From assembly GCF_030384665.1 (NCBI RefSeq), contig NC_083677.1, forward strand, positions 1,051,501-1,115,500: DNA of 64,000 nt, written 5' to 3'. Source of the stretch: Lodderomyces elongisporus (lineage: Eukaryota; Ascomycota; Pichiomycetes; Serinales; Debaryomycetaceae). The position numbers were made by a program, and so were the translations under genes. Numbering within the stretch: position 1 is the stretch's first letter; the number at the start of each line of letters is the position of its first letter. A model generated the notes under the pieces. That model had not been told where the DNA came from and did not search any database. It was given only the letters and a program-made list of their open reading frames with translations. Shown in pieces: positions 49,680 through 59,208 of this stretch.

Positions 49680-51269
49680 TTAGAGACACTTATTGGAGAT
49701 GTAATAATCGGCTACAAGAGGTCGATGATCACTCATATATCGACCATTAAATCGTGAATGTAGCATACCATACAGCAAGAGCGTCAAGTCTGCACGTTCA
49801 GCAAATGCGTTGGATTTCTTAAGCTCGTCACATTTATCCTTCTTCTCCTTGTTGCTCTTAGCCTTATTCTCTACTTTATCCTTAACGTCACCAATCAGCT
49901 GCGCGTACTTTGGTGCAAATATGTAGTCGATATTTTGTCCTCCATTGAGGAGAACTTCACCTTCAAATCCGGTCACCGTGGACTTTGTGTGACCGTATTT
50001 GTTGTTTGATGTGGCCAATGTAACAGAATCAACAAATCCATCTTTGAGAATCTTTATACTTTCTTCTTTAGGTTCGGCATTGAGATCCCCCATTATAAAT
50101 GCGGGCCAGTGATTTCCTTGTATATTTTTGCATTGTTGTTTTTGAAGGTCCTGCACGGTATCCATAATCAACTTGGCCGAGCCTTTTCTAGCCAATTTCC
50201 CGATATGGTCAAAATGAGTGTTGAACACATTAATGACATTTTGCAGCTCTCTATGGCGTAATGTTATATAGCTGCATATGCGAGGATACAAGGCGTCCCA
50301 CCCTTCGTATGAAATTCGAGTATCGATCTCATTGAGCCATATAGTGTCACTATAAACCAACTCCCATTCCTTTGTATTGTATATAATGGGTGCAAACTCG
50401 CCATACTCGGCGCCATCGATTCTGCCTACACCATAAAAGTCCCAAGTTGGCACATCACCATCACTATTGCTACCACCAGCTACACCAGCATCTCCGTCCA
50501 AGTTCAAGTAATTCATAATGTCCAAGACCTGGTACTTGTACAGTTCTTGTAGCGTAATGATTGTATTTGCAGTAATGTGAAATTTCATAGACATAGCCAA
50601 GTCATGTACTCTATCATTCCACAGCGACTCTCCAGGGGTCAATGGCCGATTACCCCCGTTTTTGATATTGTGTGAGTATATTCTAAAGCGAAGTGGCTTA
50701 ATCGGGTTTAGGTTAAAGTTTGTCGAGACGTCGGTTTTATAAACTGGTTTTGGTATGGTTACTGGTTCAAAATCTTGGTCCTTCTGCGGAACTCCTAGTA
50801 ATGTCAGTTGTTTACCACTTTGATACTTTAATTTTTCTTCCGTATCCATTTTCCTAGTACCTCCAAGGTATTTGTGTGGATTCTTTTTCGCTTCCAAATC
50901 CAAATTCAGATTCAGATTCAAATTCAGATTCAAAACCTCCAATTCTTTTTGAGTCAATTTCTGCTGATGTTGATTTTTTGGTCCCTTTGAGTAATCTTGC
51001 TTGACCCTGTTTCCAATTAATCCATCTTTTCCTTGATCTTCTTCTTCTTCTTCTTCTTCTTGGTTATTCTCAATACTATCTGGCATCGACCATGGAGTAC
51101 TATCTAGCCCAAGTTCTTTTAATCTTTCTGACAATTTTTGAATCGAAGAAGAAGCATCATGCGATCGGGATAACTGTAGTAGATTTAGGAGAAACAAGAA
51201 ACCTAATGTTATAGCGAGTGATATAATGAGTATGAAACGTCGCCGCCTTGCTTTTAGTGGTGAATGCAT
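49680..51269 (-). CDS. Membrane-anchored EEP-family (endonuclease/exonuclease/phosphatase) protein
   Basis: The product is 529 residues. An Arg-rich start (KARRRRF) and one hydrophobic segment at about residues 12-31 (ILIISLAITLGFLFLLNLL) predict a type II membrane anchor with the enzyme in a lumenal or outside compartment. From about 195 the DNase I-like EEP fold is complete: FRIYSHNIKNGG, the metal-binding Glu of TLQELYKYQ, FNTHFDHIGKLARKGSAKLI, the FIMGDLNAEPKEES box, the NIDYIF motif and C-terminal MSDHRPLVADY. The substrate could be DNA, RNA, phosphoinositide or another phosphodiester. Charged and (Asn-Leu)n low-complexity DNA-slippage segments fill residues 75-125. No S. cerevisiae orthologue comes to mind. 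Confidence 0.82.
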   Translation of the reverse strand: MHSPLKARRRRFILIISLAITLGFLFLLNLLQLSRSHDASSSIQKLSERLKELGLDSTPWSMPDSIENNQEEEEEEEDQGKDGLIGNRVKQDYSKGPKNQHQQKLTQKELEVLNLNLNLNLNLDLEAKKNPHKYLGGTRKMDTEEKLKYQSGKQLTLLGVPQKDQDFEPVTIPKPVYKTDVSTNFNLNPIKPLRFRIYSHNIKNGGNRPLTPGESLWNDRVHDLAMSMKFHITANTIITLQELYKYQVLDIMNYLNLDGDAGVAGGSNSDGDVPTWDFYGVGRIDGAEYGEFAPIIYNTKEWELVYSDTIWLNEIDTRISYEGWDALYPRICSYITLRHRELQNVINVFNTHFDHIGKLARKGSAKLIMDTVQDLQKQQCKNIQGNHWPAFIMGDLNAEPKEESIKILKDGFVDSVTLATSNNKYGHTKSTVTGFEGEVLLNGGQNIDYIFAPKYAQLIGDVKDKVENKAKSNKEKKDKCDELKKSNAFAERADLTLLLYGMLHSRFNGRYMSDHRPLVADYYISNKCL

Positions 51270-52040
51270 TCTTCTATATATTTTTATCTAAAAATAAGCA
51301 AAGAAAAGAAAAGGACAAAGGGGTGCTAAATAGTGATTTGTTGGTTAGTCCTTAAGTGATGATGTTATAGTTGTATCTATTATTTTCTCTTTCTTTGCGC
51401 AATATCTTAAAACACATTGAGTGAATTATTATAGAAAAGAATTACGGTATATGGTGTTCTAGCGGGTTATCTATTGTTGTCAATTTTTATCGCTCCTTCT
51501 TGACCTTTATCGATAATTTGTTATCGTGTACATCGTCCATTTTATATTGATGTTTACACAAAACCAACACACACACTCTCTTTTTCTCAAAGTGCACTTT
51601 AAGTAAAAAAATAAAAAAAAAAAAAAAAAAAAAAAGGACGAGCAATCCCCAAAAGGAAAGTGAAGATTTTCTTTTTATTTCTTTGGTTTCTGTTTCTGTA
51701 CTTGTATTTATGTAATATGTTCACATTTCCGTCTCCATCACTCAGTGTCTAGCTTTTTCTGCCAGTTGATTAGTAAAGGGATGAATGGAGGAAAAAAAAA
51801 ACAAAGTAGATTATCAGAATATGTGACAATCACCACCATTATATTACTTTGCAAGATAGGACCTTGCAAGGTTTTTTGTCTTCTTTTATTCATTCCGTTT
51901 TGCCTTGTCTTTTTTGTTCATATATATTTGTTCGAGTACGTATTGATTTGTTTTTCGTCCTCTGTGTTGTTGTCGTTTTTGTCATTGTTGTTGTTTTTGT
52001 TGTTTTCTTGTTTTATTAATTTTAAGTAGTGTTTGTTGAG
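51270..52040. promoter_or_regulatory. EEP gene promoter and 3' region of the zinc-finger gene
   Basis: The 771-bp spacer contains an A tract (51606-51634, with a few interruptions) and GTT-rich DNA at about 51967-52013. The small open frame at 51745-52029 is T-rich and I do not accept it. Confidence 0.45.
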
Positions 52041-52301
52041 TTAGCTCTGGGTTTTGGTCTTTTCTGTTTGAGTTTCTAGTTTTTGGGTCAACTGATGAAG
52101 CAACAAGTATTGTTCAACAAGGTATATAGGCAACTGTCCTTTGTGTAGGCGACTATCGTCTGGTAATAGTTCACCAGAATTGATAACGTAGTAGAATTTC
52201 TTTTGCGAACCTTCTTCTATACCATGTTCGATGGAAACGTGTTGTTCTGCTTGCTGAATCGAGTGTAGCCATTCGGCGCAAATCGTACACCTACAAACCA
52301 T
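52041..52301 (-). CDS. 86-residue protein with one C2H2 zinc finger
   Basis: From the ATG at 52301 the product is 86 residues (MVCRCTICAEWLHSIQQAEQ...). A perfect C-X2-C-X12-H-X4-H pattern uses Cys5, Cys8, His21 and His26. The rest is compact and conserved-looking (KKFYYVINSGELLPDDSR, then QLPIYLVEQYLLLHQLTQKL) with a Thr/Gln tail. A longer frame from 52451 would add a Phe-run N-terminus encoded by a T tract and is not credible. One finger alone seldom suffices for DNA binding, so a protein- or RNA-binding part of a complex is as likely. I do not recognise the family. Confidence 0.75.
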   Translation of the reverse strand: MVCRCTICAEWLHSIQQAEQHVSIEHGIEEGSQKKFYYVINSGELLPDDSRLHKGQLPIYLVEQYLLLHQLTQKLETQTEKTKTQS

Positions 52302-54062
52302 TGCAAACTTTAATTTATAAACAGTAGTTAAGTTAAGTTTAGATGTGTTTGGTTCAGGCTGGTGTAGTGGAGAAAATGAAAAATGGAAAAAGAAGAAAAA
52401 GAAAAAGAAGAAGGAAAAGGGAAAAGAGCTGAAATAAACTTTTATAGACAAATCTGAAAGATAGATTAAAAAAAAAGTATGTTTTTTTTTTACTTGAAAA
52501 AAAAAGATTATTAATGCTTTAAATGGTTATGAGTTGCAAAATAAAAGAAGAAACCAATCCATCAATTTCAAATTTGAAACATCACATTATGGTATATAGA
52601 TTATTGTGTGTGTACATACTTATAAATTTGTATGTATGCTCCATTCCCCTCCCCCCTCTTTTTCTGCTTCTTCTGTCATTGAATTTTGGAACTACAAATT
52701 CCAGTGCGCTGACGTATATTTCCGGGTCAAGGAAAGTCATGATCCTGCGTGTAAGACAAATCACATTTCCGAAACCTCTAGTCAAGTTATAGCAAATAGA
52801 ACAAAAAAAGAGAGAGAAAAGAGAGAGAAAAGAGAGAAAGCAAAGTCTCACTTTGGAAACCCGAAAACCAATATAGTGAACAACAGCATGTGCAGGTTTA
52901 GTACATGTAAATATATATATACATATATACATATTGTATATTTCCTTCCCTTGAGCCAATTTAACATTCAGTTCATGTCTGTGTGTTTTTTTCCTTTGAA
53001 TTTCCCCTATTTTAGTCCTTGTTTTTTTTCCTTTTGAGGCAAATGAGATGTTTGTTATTTTTATTTTTTCGTTCTCACACCCAACCATGATGTTGGGATA
53101 TATTGTTATAAGCTTGTTATACTGTTATTGTTGGCTCTTGGTTTATTGCATTAGAAAGTTAGCTTTTCTTTGGGGGGGACTTCTCTAATCATTATTTGTG
53201 TATACTATGGAGAGGTAATACTTCAAATGTCGTGTCGTTCAACCTATCTACAACGTAGTCTAGTTTTTTTTTTTTTTTTTTTGGTTTGTTCGATTAAAAA
53301 AATTCAAAAGTATTTCTTTTGACTTTGACAGATTTCTGAGCCAATTTACTTCTGATTCCTAATTTATCTATTTGTATTTGTGTTTGTTGTTTTGAAAGCC
53401 ACAATCTCTTTTTGTGGGTTAAAAGAGAGACGCGTTGTTTCTTCAAGACATGTAAGAAAAGGGAGAAGAACGGCATGTACGAGTCACGTGACTATAACTA
53501 TCACTATATTAACTAGAGGAGTCATATTCAACTGGCGAGTAAACTTATCCAATATAAGGAGCTTGAGCAATATCAAAACCAGGTTTCATTGTATAGATGC
53601 AAGATCCAAGTACAAGCAGAAAGAAAATCAAAATCAGAAAAAAAAATAGAGAAGAAAAAATAAAAGACCAAACTTTATTAAATGATACTTCACTCAATTT
53701 GGTGTTGTTGAAGCTGTTGTTGCTGCTGTTGCTGGTTGCAAGGTTTTATGTTGCGTAATTATACGATGTCAGTCATAGCTTGTTCTTGAGATACTCTTTG
53801 TTCCCTCTTACGTTCTTCCTTCGCATGCAATTTTGTTCATCACTTGTCCCACCAGAGTTTTAGGTCATTTTCTACATCTTTTTTTCATTTTTATTTTTTT
53901 TTATTTTTATTTTTTTTGTCTCGTTTGACAGCAACGGTTTTTCGTTTTTTTTTTTTAATTATTTTTTTTTTTTCTCCCTTCCTGTTGTTGTTGTTGTTGT
54001 TGTTGTTCTTCTCAAAAGTATTCTTGTGTGGCAGAAGATGGGGGGGGGGGGGGAAACGACTG

Positions 54063-54072
54063 CTAAAAATAG
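54063..54072 (+). promoter_or_regulatory. MEF2/Rlm1-type CTAWWWWTAG site
   Basis: CTAAAAATAG is an exact match to the consensus bound by Rlm1 and other MEF2-type MADS factors. It lies 2.0 kb upstream of the RLM1 start, within the same spacer, which would allow autoregulation. The distance is long, so the link is weak. Confidence 0.4.
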
Positions 54073-55544
54073 ATTTTACCAAAATGTGAAAGCCACTTCC
54101 AGTTTTCAATAACCATCACTTCTCTCGCCATATACTTTGTTTCTTACTCTTTTTTTCAGCTTCAGCCTTCTTTTTCTTATATTTTTTTTCCCCTTCTTTA
54201 ATCTTCAAAATAGCATTTACTAGAAGAGGGGAGAGAAAAATAAGTTGTTGATGGTTTTATTAACACTGATGAAGCGCATCGTTTGATTAACTTGTAGAAA
54301 GGAAGATGGGAAAAGAGTATAATATTTAGACACACACACATACCATTACAAACTTATAAATGAACAAGATGCCCATTTCAAAAAGTTCTCAGCTACTTTA
54401 TGAATAACAGGTTTATGATAAAGGCAATAGTAATTCTGCTGGTAGTTATACTACCTTCACTGCATGATGTCGAATAAGTTAGCTTTCTCTCGCGCCTAAT
54501 TGTATTCCATTTGCTATACTAGCGAGGTTTTACGTAGATACTGAAGGCTGAGCACTCTCTATATCTTTGCAAGGCTTAGATATAGCCCATTCTTAAAGTA
54601 TCAAATACAACTGTCAAATCTGAACAGGTGCCTTACCTTGCAGATCGGAGAAGTGTCTATGTGTGGGAAAAAAAAGGAGGCGGAGGAGTTTGGGTGGGGG
54701 GGGGGGGGAGATAGAGAGAGAGAAAAAGAAGGGGAGGGGGTAAAGTATACTGACGATTTCTCATAGCCCTACAATCAGCTACTATGCTTAACGCTAATCA
54801 GCTAAATAGATGTATGATTTATGTATGTGCATGTATCTGGAGATGGCGGAACAAGATATAGTGTCGAAATCTTACTCTGGTTACCAAAATAGAGAAAAGA
54901 AAATGGAGTCTTGTGCATATTAGAAGCAAAACAAAAAAAAATGAATAATAAAGACACAATCGTGAATAATAGGAGAAAGTATTGTTCTTGAAAGTTTCCA
55001 CATACTCAAGTTGCCAGGAAACAACAATTGAAGTACTATAGATTTTGAGTGAGATTCTGAGTATTTGAGATTCTGAGATTTTGCAGTTTTGCAGTTCTGC
55101 AGTTTTGAGATATTTTTTTATTTCGATTTTTTAGTGCCCCAAAAAAAAAACAGTTCGGATCGAGGCTGTAAAACTCGAAAATGCCTCGTTTTCAACACCT
55201 TCACGTCTCTTCTACACACACATTCGGATTGCATTGGCGTATAAAAAATCCCTCATTAAATCGAAGATGATATCATTTTCCAATATGATGATAGCCACGG
55301 TATTGATGAGTCAATAATGCCTATTTTTGTAGTAGCTAGTTTTGAGAGATACTAAAACAAAAGGAAAAAAAAAAAGAAAGAAAGAAAACAAGCGAAGCAG
55401 CGGCGGCGGCAGGGGGGGTGGGGTGTCGCGAAAAAGAAGAGAGGGAGAGATTTCATATAGCACAGTAAAAAAAAACATGGGTTTAGTTTGAATTTACCCA
55501 CTGCTTGAGTTAAATGTGAGTTTATCCTGTTTGCTCCGTCCTTG

Positions 55545-55592
55545 TTATTGTCCTTGCTATTGTCCTTGCTATTGTCCTTGCTATTGTCCTTG
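55545..55592. repeat. 12-bp tandem repeat (4 units)
   Basis: One TTATTGTCCTTG unit is followed by three identical CTATTGTCCTTG units, about 480 bp before the RLM1 ATG. Confidence 0.9.
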
Positions 55593-56069
55593 TCTCTGCC
55601 CTATTATATCATGTTCTGATTCTGTTCATTTCATTTTAGTTCACATATATTCCAATCTATTTTATTTTGCATGAATTGCTTTTGTAATACGAGTCTTTTT
55701 TTTTTCTTCTCGAGATTGGCAGTATTTATACACCAAGTAAATAATATCTTAACATTGCGACTATATTTTTATCATGGCATGCAGCCATAAATTATATATT
55801 AAAGCATCTAAATCTCATCATCATCACCACCATCACCACCATCACCACCAACACCACGACCAATACGCTATAAATTCTATTAGAATTCAACTGGTCTTCC
55901 TTCTTATTGCCTTACCACCCAGTATACGCAACTCACCTGCACAATTGTATTGATGTACTGTTAGCTGAAACAGAAACAGAAACAGAAACAGATCAAGAAA
56001 ATAGAAAGAGAGAGAGAGAGTGTGTGTGTGTCAAAATCAAGAACATAAACCTTATAAAAGTTTAGAGCA

Positions 56070-58442
56070 ATGGGCAGAAGAAAGATTGAAATAGAACCAT
56101 TGACGGACGACAGGAATAGAACAGTCACATTTGTCAAAAGAAAAGCCGGTCTATTCAAAAAGGCATATGAATTGGCCATACTCTGTCAAGTAGACTTATC
56201 AGTGGTTATTGTGGGAAACAACAATAAGATATACGAATTTTCCACTGTTGACACAAACGAAGTGATCAAGACTTATCAACTGGTATCAAAGAGCAGAAAG
56301 AAAATTCACGAGTCAAAGTCCCCCGAAGCTTATCTGGACTACAAAAAGAAAATCAAAATTACAGATCCATTGACATACAAGAATGGAGAAGTAGTGTCAA
56401 CAGCAATAGCAGCAGCAGCAGCAGGAACAAAAAAGTCATCATCATCATCATCATTAGCAAACTTTACCTCAACAGCTACTAATGCAAAAGAGTTTAGGAG
56501 CGGAGATGAAATGATCGATGATGACTACGAAGATGATGATGAATATGATGATGATGATGACGATGACGATGACGACAATAACAATAACGGTAAAGACAAC
56601 TCATTTGACCAAAGTATAAAAACAGACAATTTAAGCAAGAGGAATCTTAAACGGAAACATTCACCCAATGATATTGGTATTCAGGATCAAAACCAAAATA
56701 GAAATAGAAATCCAAAAGTATTCAACAGTAAACGCCCTGCACCATCACCGCCTCCAAAACATATTTCCCTAAGCAACGTGCCGACATTTAACAAACTTAG
56801 CAAACCAAAAACAGAGCCATCTACCCAATCTCAAACATATCTGCAATTGCACCAGCGATCGCAAAGTACACCCTCTCCCATACCTCCAAAACGAGAAGGT
56901 GGTATTACTAGGCCAGTTTTACGAGTACAAATACCAACTGATGCCAAGGGCACCAATACACACACCCACAATCCAGCAATGCTGTTTGATGGTGAGATCA
57001 AGAGCAGCAGTGGCCGAGATACTGCAAGGACAATCACAGCAATTGAAAACACCAATTCCTCGATACAGCAATCATCATCAAATCAATCCGGTTCACAAGG
57101 CATAGGTAGTAGTGGAAGTCATAATCACAATCACAATCACAATCACAATCACAATCAGTCGCAACAGCAAAGTGTGGACTCGGGGCCATATCCATCAACA
57201 CATCTTATGCCAGGCGTTCCGTCCACGAAATTCAGTGGTTACTCTTCATTCCGCTCTCCAGACACTCGAAAGCCGATGCTACCATTACCAATACAGTCCA
57301 ACTCTCAAACGTCTTCACCAGCTAGCGCCACTGCTCCTGGTCTACCTAACACTTCAAGCTCAAGCGGCGGAAACAGTGGTGGAGGCATTATTCAAGTGGG
57401 GATTACAGCACCAGCAGCGTCAGCAGCATTTCCACCAGGAAACGGCAGTCTACATCATAACGTTCCGTTTGCAAACAACACTTTTCAAAACAACAACGCT
57501 AATAACGCTACTATTTTTTACACCATGCAACAACAACAACAACAACAACACCATCAACAACAACCCCACCAACAACAACAACAACTGCAGGCACTGCAGA
57601 GTCCTCAGTATATGATGTATTCCTCGGTACAGGGATTCAATACACCCCTGCAATTTCAGCAATTTCCTGGAGCTCTAAACCTGGCACAACAAGCAGCTAC
57701 CCATCAGAAACAACAAACTACACCACAAAGAATCAGACAAACAAACTTAATCCAGGGCCAACAACTGCAACAAGGACAACTGCAAACACCATCGCAAACA
57801 CCATCGCAAACACAAGCACAAACACAAACACAGCCGCAAAACCCTCTAGCTGATACGGCAGCCCGTTTCCGCAATGGCGCACAAACGGCATCAACATTTG
57901 CTTCTCAACAATCACAAAATACAGGGGAACAAACACCTTTATCCGGACTCCCCTCGAGATATGTCAATGACATGTTTCCCTTCCCATCACCATCCAATTT
58001 CTTAGCACCGCAGGATTGGCCAACTGGTATTACACCAACTACAACGACATCAAATATGCAGCAATTTTTCAGCAATATGATGCCGTTACAGAGTGCAGGA
58101 GGGATTAATCCTCTCCAACCACAGCCGCCACAAACAACTGCATCAACACAAACAACACAAGCAAGCACTACATTGAATTCTACTGGCCAAGAAAATGTAC
58201 AAAGAGGGGGACTGTTAGATGCCAGTGGAACACCTTCGTATAGGACACACATCTCTCCTATAATATATAGTGGGTCTGGAGCAAGTGGAAACCTGCGACA
58301 GACTTCACTAGTTGGAAAAATATCCGAGGAAGAAGACGAAGAAGGAGATGAGATAAGAGACGAAGTGGGTACTAATCCAAGCACTGCAGTTCAATCGGAT
58401 ACAAAAGAAACAGGAAATGGGGACCAAAACGATGGTAAATGA
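56070..58442 (+). CDS. RLM1: MADS-box transcription factor Rlm1
   Basis: The product is 790 residues. The first 57 form a MEF2-type MADS domain (MGRRKIEIEPLTDDRNRTVT, then FVKRKAGLFKKAYELAILCQVDLSVVIVG), followed by a MEF2-like extension to about residue 95. The rest is disordered with Asp, His-Asn, Gln and Pro runs, as in fungal Rlm1. In yeasts Rlm1 is activated by the Slt2/Mpk1 (Mkc1) kinase and induces cell-wall integrity genes. Many SP/TP sites in the tail fit MAP-kinase control. The paralogue Smp1 is an alternative, but CTG-clade yeasts are usually described with a single Rlm1. An EEEDEEGDE stretch lies near the C-terminus. Confidence 0.9.
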   Translation: MGRRKIEIEPLTDDRNRTVTFVKRKAGLFKKAYELAILCQVDLSVVIVGNNNKIYEFSTVDTNEVIKTYQLVSKSRKKIHESKSPEAYLDYKKKIKITDPLTYKNGEVVSTAIAAAAAGTKKSSSSSSLANFTSTATNAKEFRSGDEMIDDDYEDDDEYDDDDDDDDDDNNNNGKDNSFDQSIKTDNLSKRNLKRKHSPNDIGIQDQNQNRNRNPKVFNSKRPAPSPPPKHISLSNVPTFNKLSKPKTEPSTQSQTYLQLHQRSQSTPSPIPPKREGGITRPVLRVQIPTDAKGTNTHTHNPAMLFDGEIKSSSGRDTARTITAIENTNSSIQQSSSNQSGSQGIGSSGSHNHNHNHNHNHNQSQQQSVDSGPYPSTHLMPGVPSTKFSGYSSFRSPDTRKPMLPLPIQSNSQTSSPASATAPGLPNTSSSSGGNSGGGIIQVGITAPAASAAFPPGNGSLHHNVPFANNTFQNNNANNATIFYTMQQQQQQQHHQQQPHQQQQQLQALQSPQYMMYSSVQGFNTPLQFQQFPGALNLAQQAATHQKQQTTPQRIRQTNLIQGQQLQQGQLQTPSQTPSQTQAQTQTQPQNPLADTAARFRNGAQTASTFASQQSQNTGEQTPLSGLPSRYVNDMFPFPSPSNFLAPQDWPTGITPTTTTSNMQQFFSNMMPLQSAGGINPLQPQPPQTTASTQTTQASTTLNSTGQENVQRGGLLDASGTPSYRTHISPIIYSGSGASGNLRQTSLVGKISEEEDEEGDEIRDEVGTNPSTAVQSDTKETGNGDQNDGK

Positions 58443-58863
58443 AAGTAGGAATGAATCATTTCATATTAATCTTTTTTTTTTTTACAATTTTATTGTTTTT
58501 TTGTATTTTAATTTAATCTTTACAGTTCAAATTAGTTGTATTATTTATGTATAGATAAATGAATAAATGAATAAATAGAGATGTTTCTTAATTTTTCTTT
58601 AACCAAAACAAAAAAAAAAAAGAAAAAGAACCCAAAACTCTTTAGCTTCTGTGTTTTGTAGTGAGTTTCAATTTACTAGATCTCTTGTAACATTCTGAAT
58701 ATGTAGAGCTAAGCTGGGTTTGGGTCTTTTGAATGTGGATTGTTGGAAAAAGGAACGTACACTAATAAAAATGAGACATGTGCCATAAGTCACGAGATAT
58801 GTAAGGAAAGACATCTCGACTGGATGTCGACTTTGTGTTTACAACATAAGCTTATTTTGGGTC

Positions 58864-58872
58864 TTAGCCCTA
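58864..58872 (-). promoter_or_regulatory. Tbf1-like TAGGGCTAA element
   Basis: TTAGCCCTA on the plus strand is TAGGGCTAA on the minus strand, the type of palindromic TAGGG motif reported for Tbf1 at ribosomal protein promoters in Candida. It lies 345 bp before the RPS6 ATG and 12 bp from a CACGTG box. Confidence 0.6.
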
Positions 58873-58883
58873 CCTGACTATTT

Positions 58884-58892
58884 GCACGTGAT
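58884..58892 (+). promoter_or_regulatory. Cbf1-like CACGTGAT element
   Basis: GCACGTGAT matches the Cbf1 core CACGTG with the favoured flanking A. Its close pairing with the Tbf1-like element is the arrangement described for ribosomal protein genes in the CTG clade. Confidence 0.6.
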
Positions 58893-59208
58893 ACAAAAGT
58901 AATTTATTGATTTTTTTTGATTTTTTTCTTCACAACAACATAATAATTGATAATACTTATTCGCACACTATAGTAGTCAGAGAGAGCTACCATATGTTAG
59001 GCTAATTATGTAGAGCTTTTTTATTATTATTCCTATTGTAATATAGTGCGCGTGAATGGCACTGCGAACAGAGAGGGTTGGGCAGACTGCTTAGTGAAAA
59101 AAAAAATCTCTATAGCGTGAACGAGGATTTGAGATATCTGGAAAACTTTCTAAAAGACCGGCATAAGGAACCTTTGATACTACATAAGAATCGACCATAT
59201 ATTCAACA

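Larger units (their letters stand above)
52302..56069. other. 3.8-kb spacer upstream of RLM1
   Basis: This region contains T or A tracts (53264-53282, 53880-53970), two long G runs (54040-54053, 54696-54708), AGAG/GAGAAA repeats (52805-52840), a GTCACGTGAC palindrome (53483-53492), an ACGCGT box at about 53431, a MEF2-type site (54063-54072), a TAGCCCTA box (54764-54771), a small inverted repeat CGAGGC/GCCTCG at about 55162-55191, a 12-bp tandem repeat (55545-55592) and CATCAC units at about 55816-55855. Open frames of 60-170 codons here are repeat-driven. The block 54127-54660 is less repetitive and is discussed as a finding. Confidence 0.4.
58443..59208. promoter_or_regulatory. Spacer after RLM1 and RPS6 promoter
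   Basis: The left part is the RLM1 3' region, with T/A tracts and four AATGAATA-like units at about 58555-58577. The right part is the RPS6 promoter, carrying the Tbf1-like and Cbf1-like sites listed separately and T-rich DNA at about 58908-58930. Confidence 0.6.

Noticed and set aside
52582..53088. 168-codon minus-strand and 143-codon plus-strand frames
   Set aside because: They are antisense to each other and follow AGAG and TA repeats; neither has a recognisable domain.
54560..54610. CTTTGCAAGGCTTAGAT with partial likeness to the 5' part of U2 snRNA
   Set aside because: The essential branch-site-pairing GTAGTA is absent.
54631..54652. CTTACCTTGCAG resembling the 5' end of U1 snRNA
   Set aside because: The base before CTTACCT is C instead of A, and the sequence after it is G-rich tract DNA with no U1 stem-loops or Sm site.
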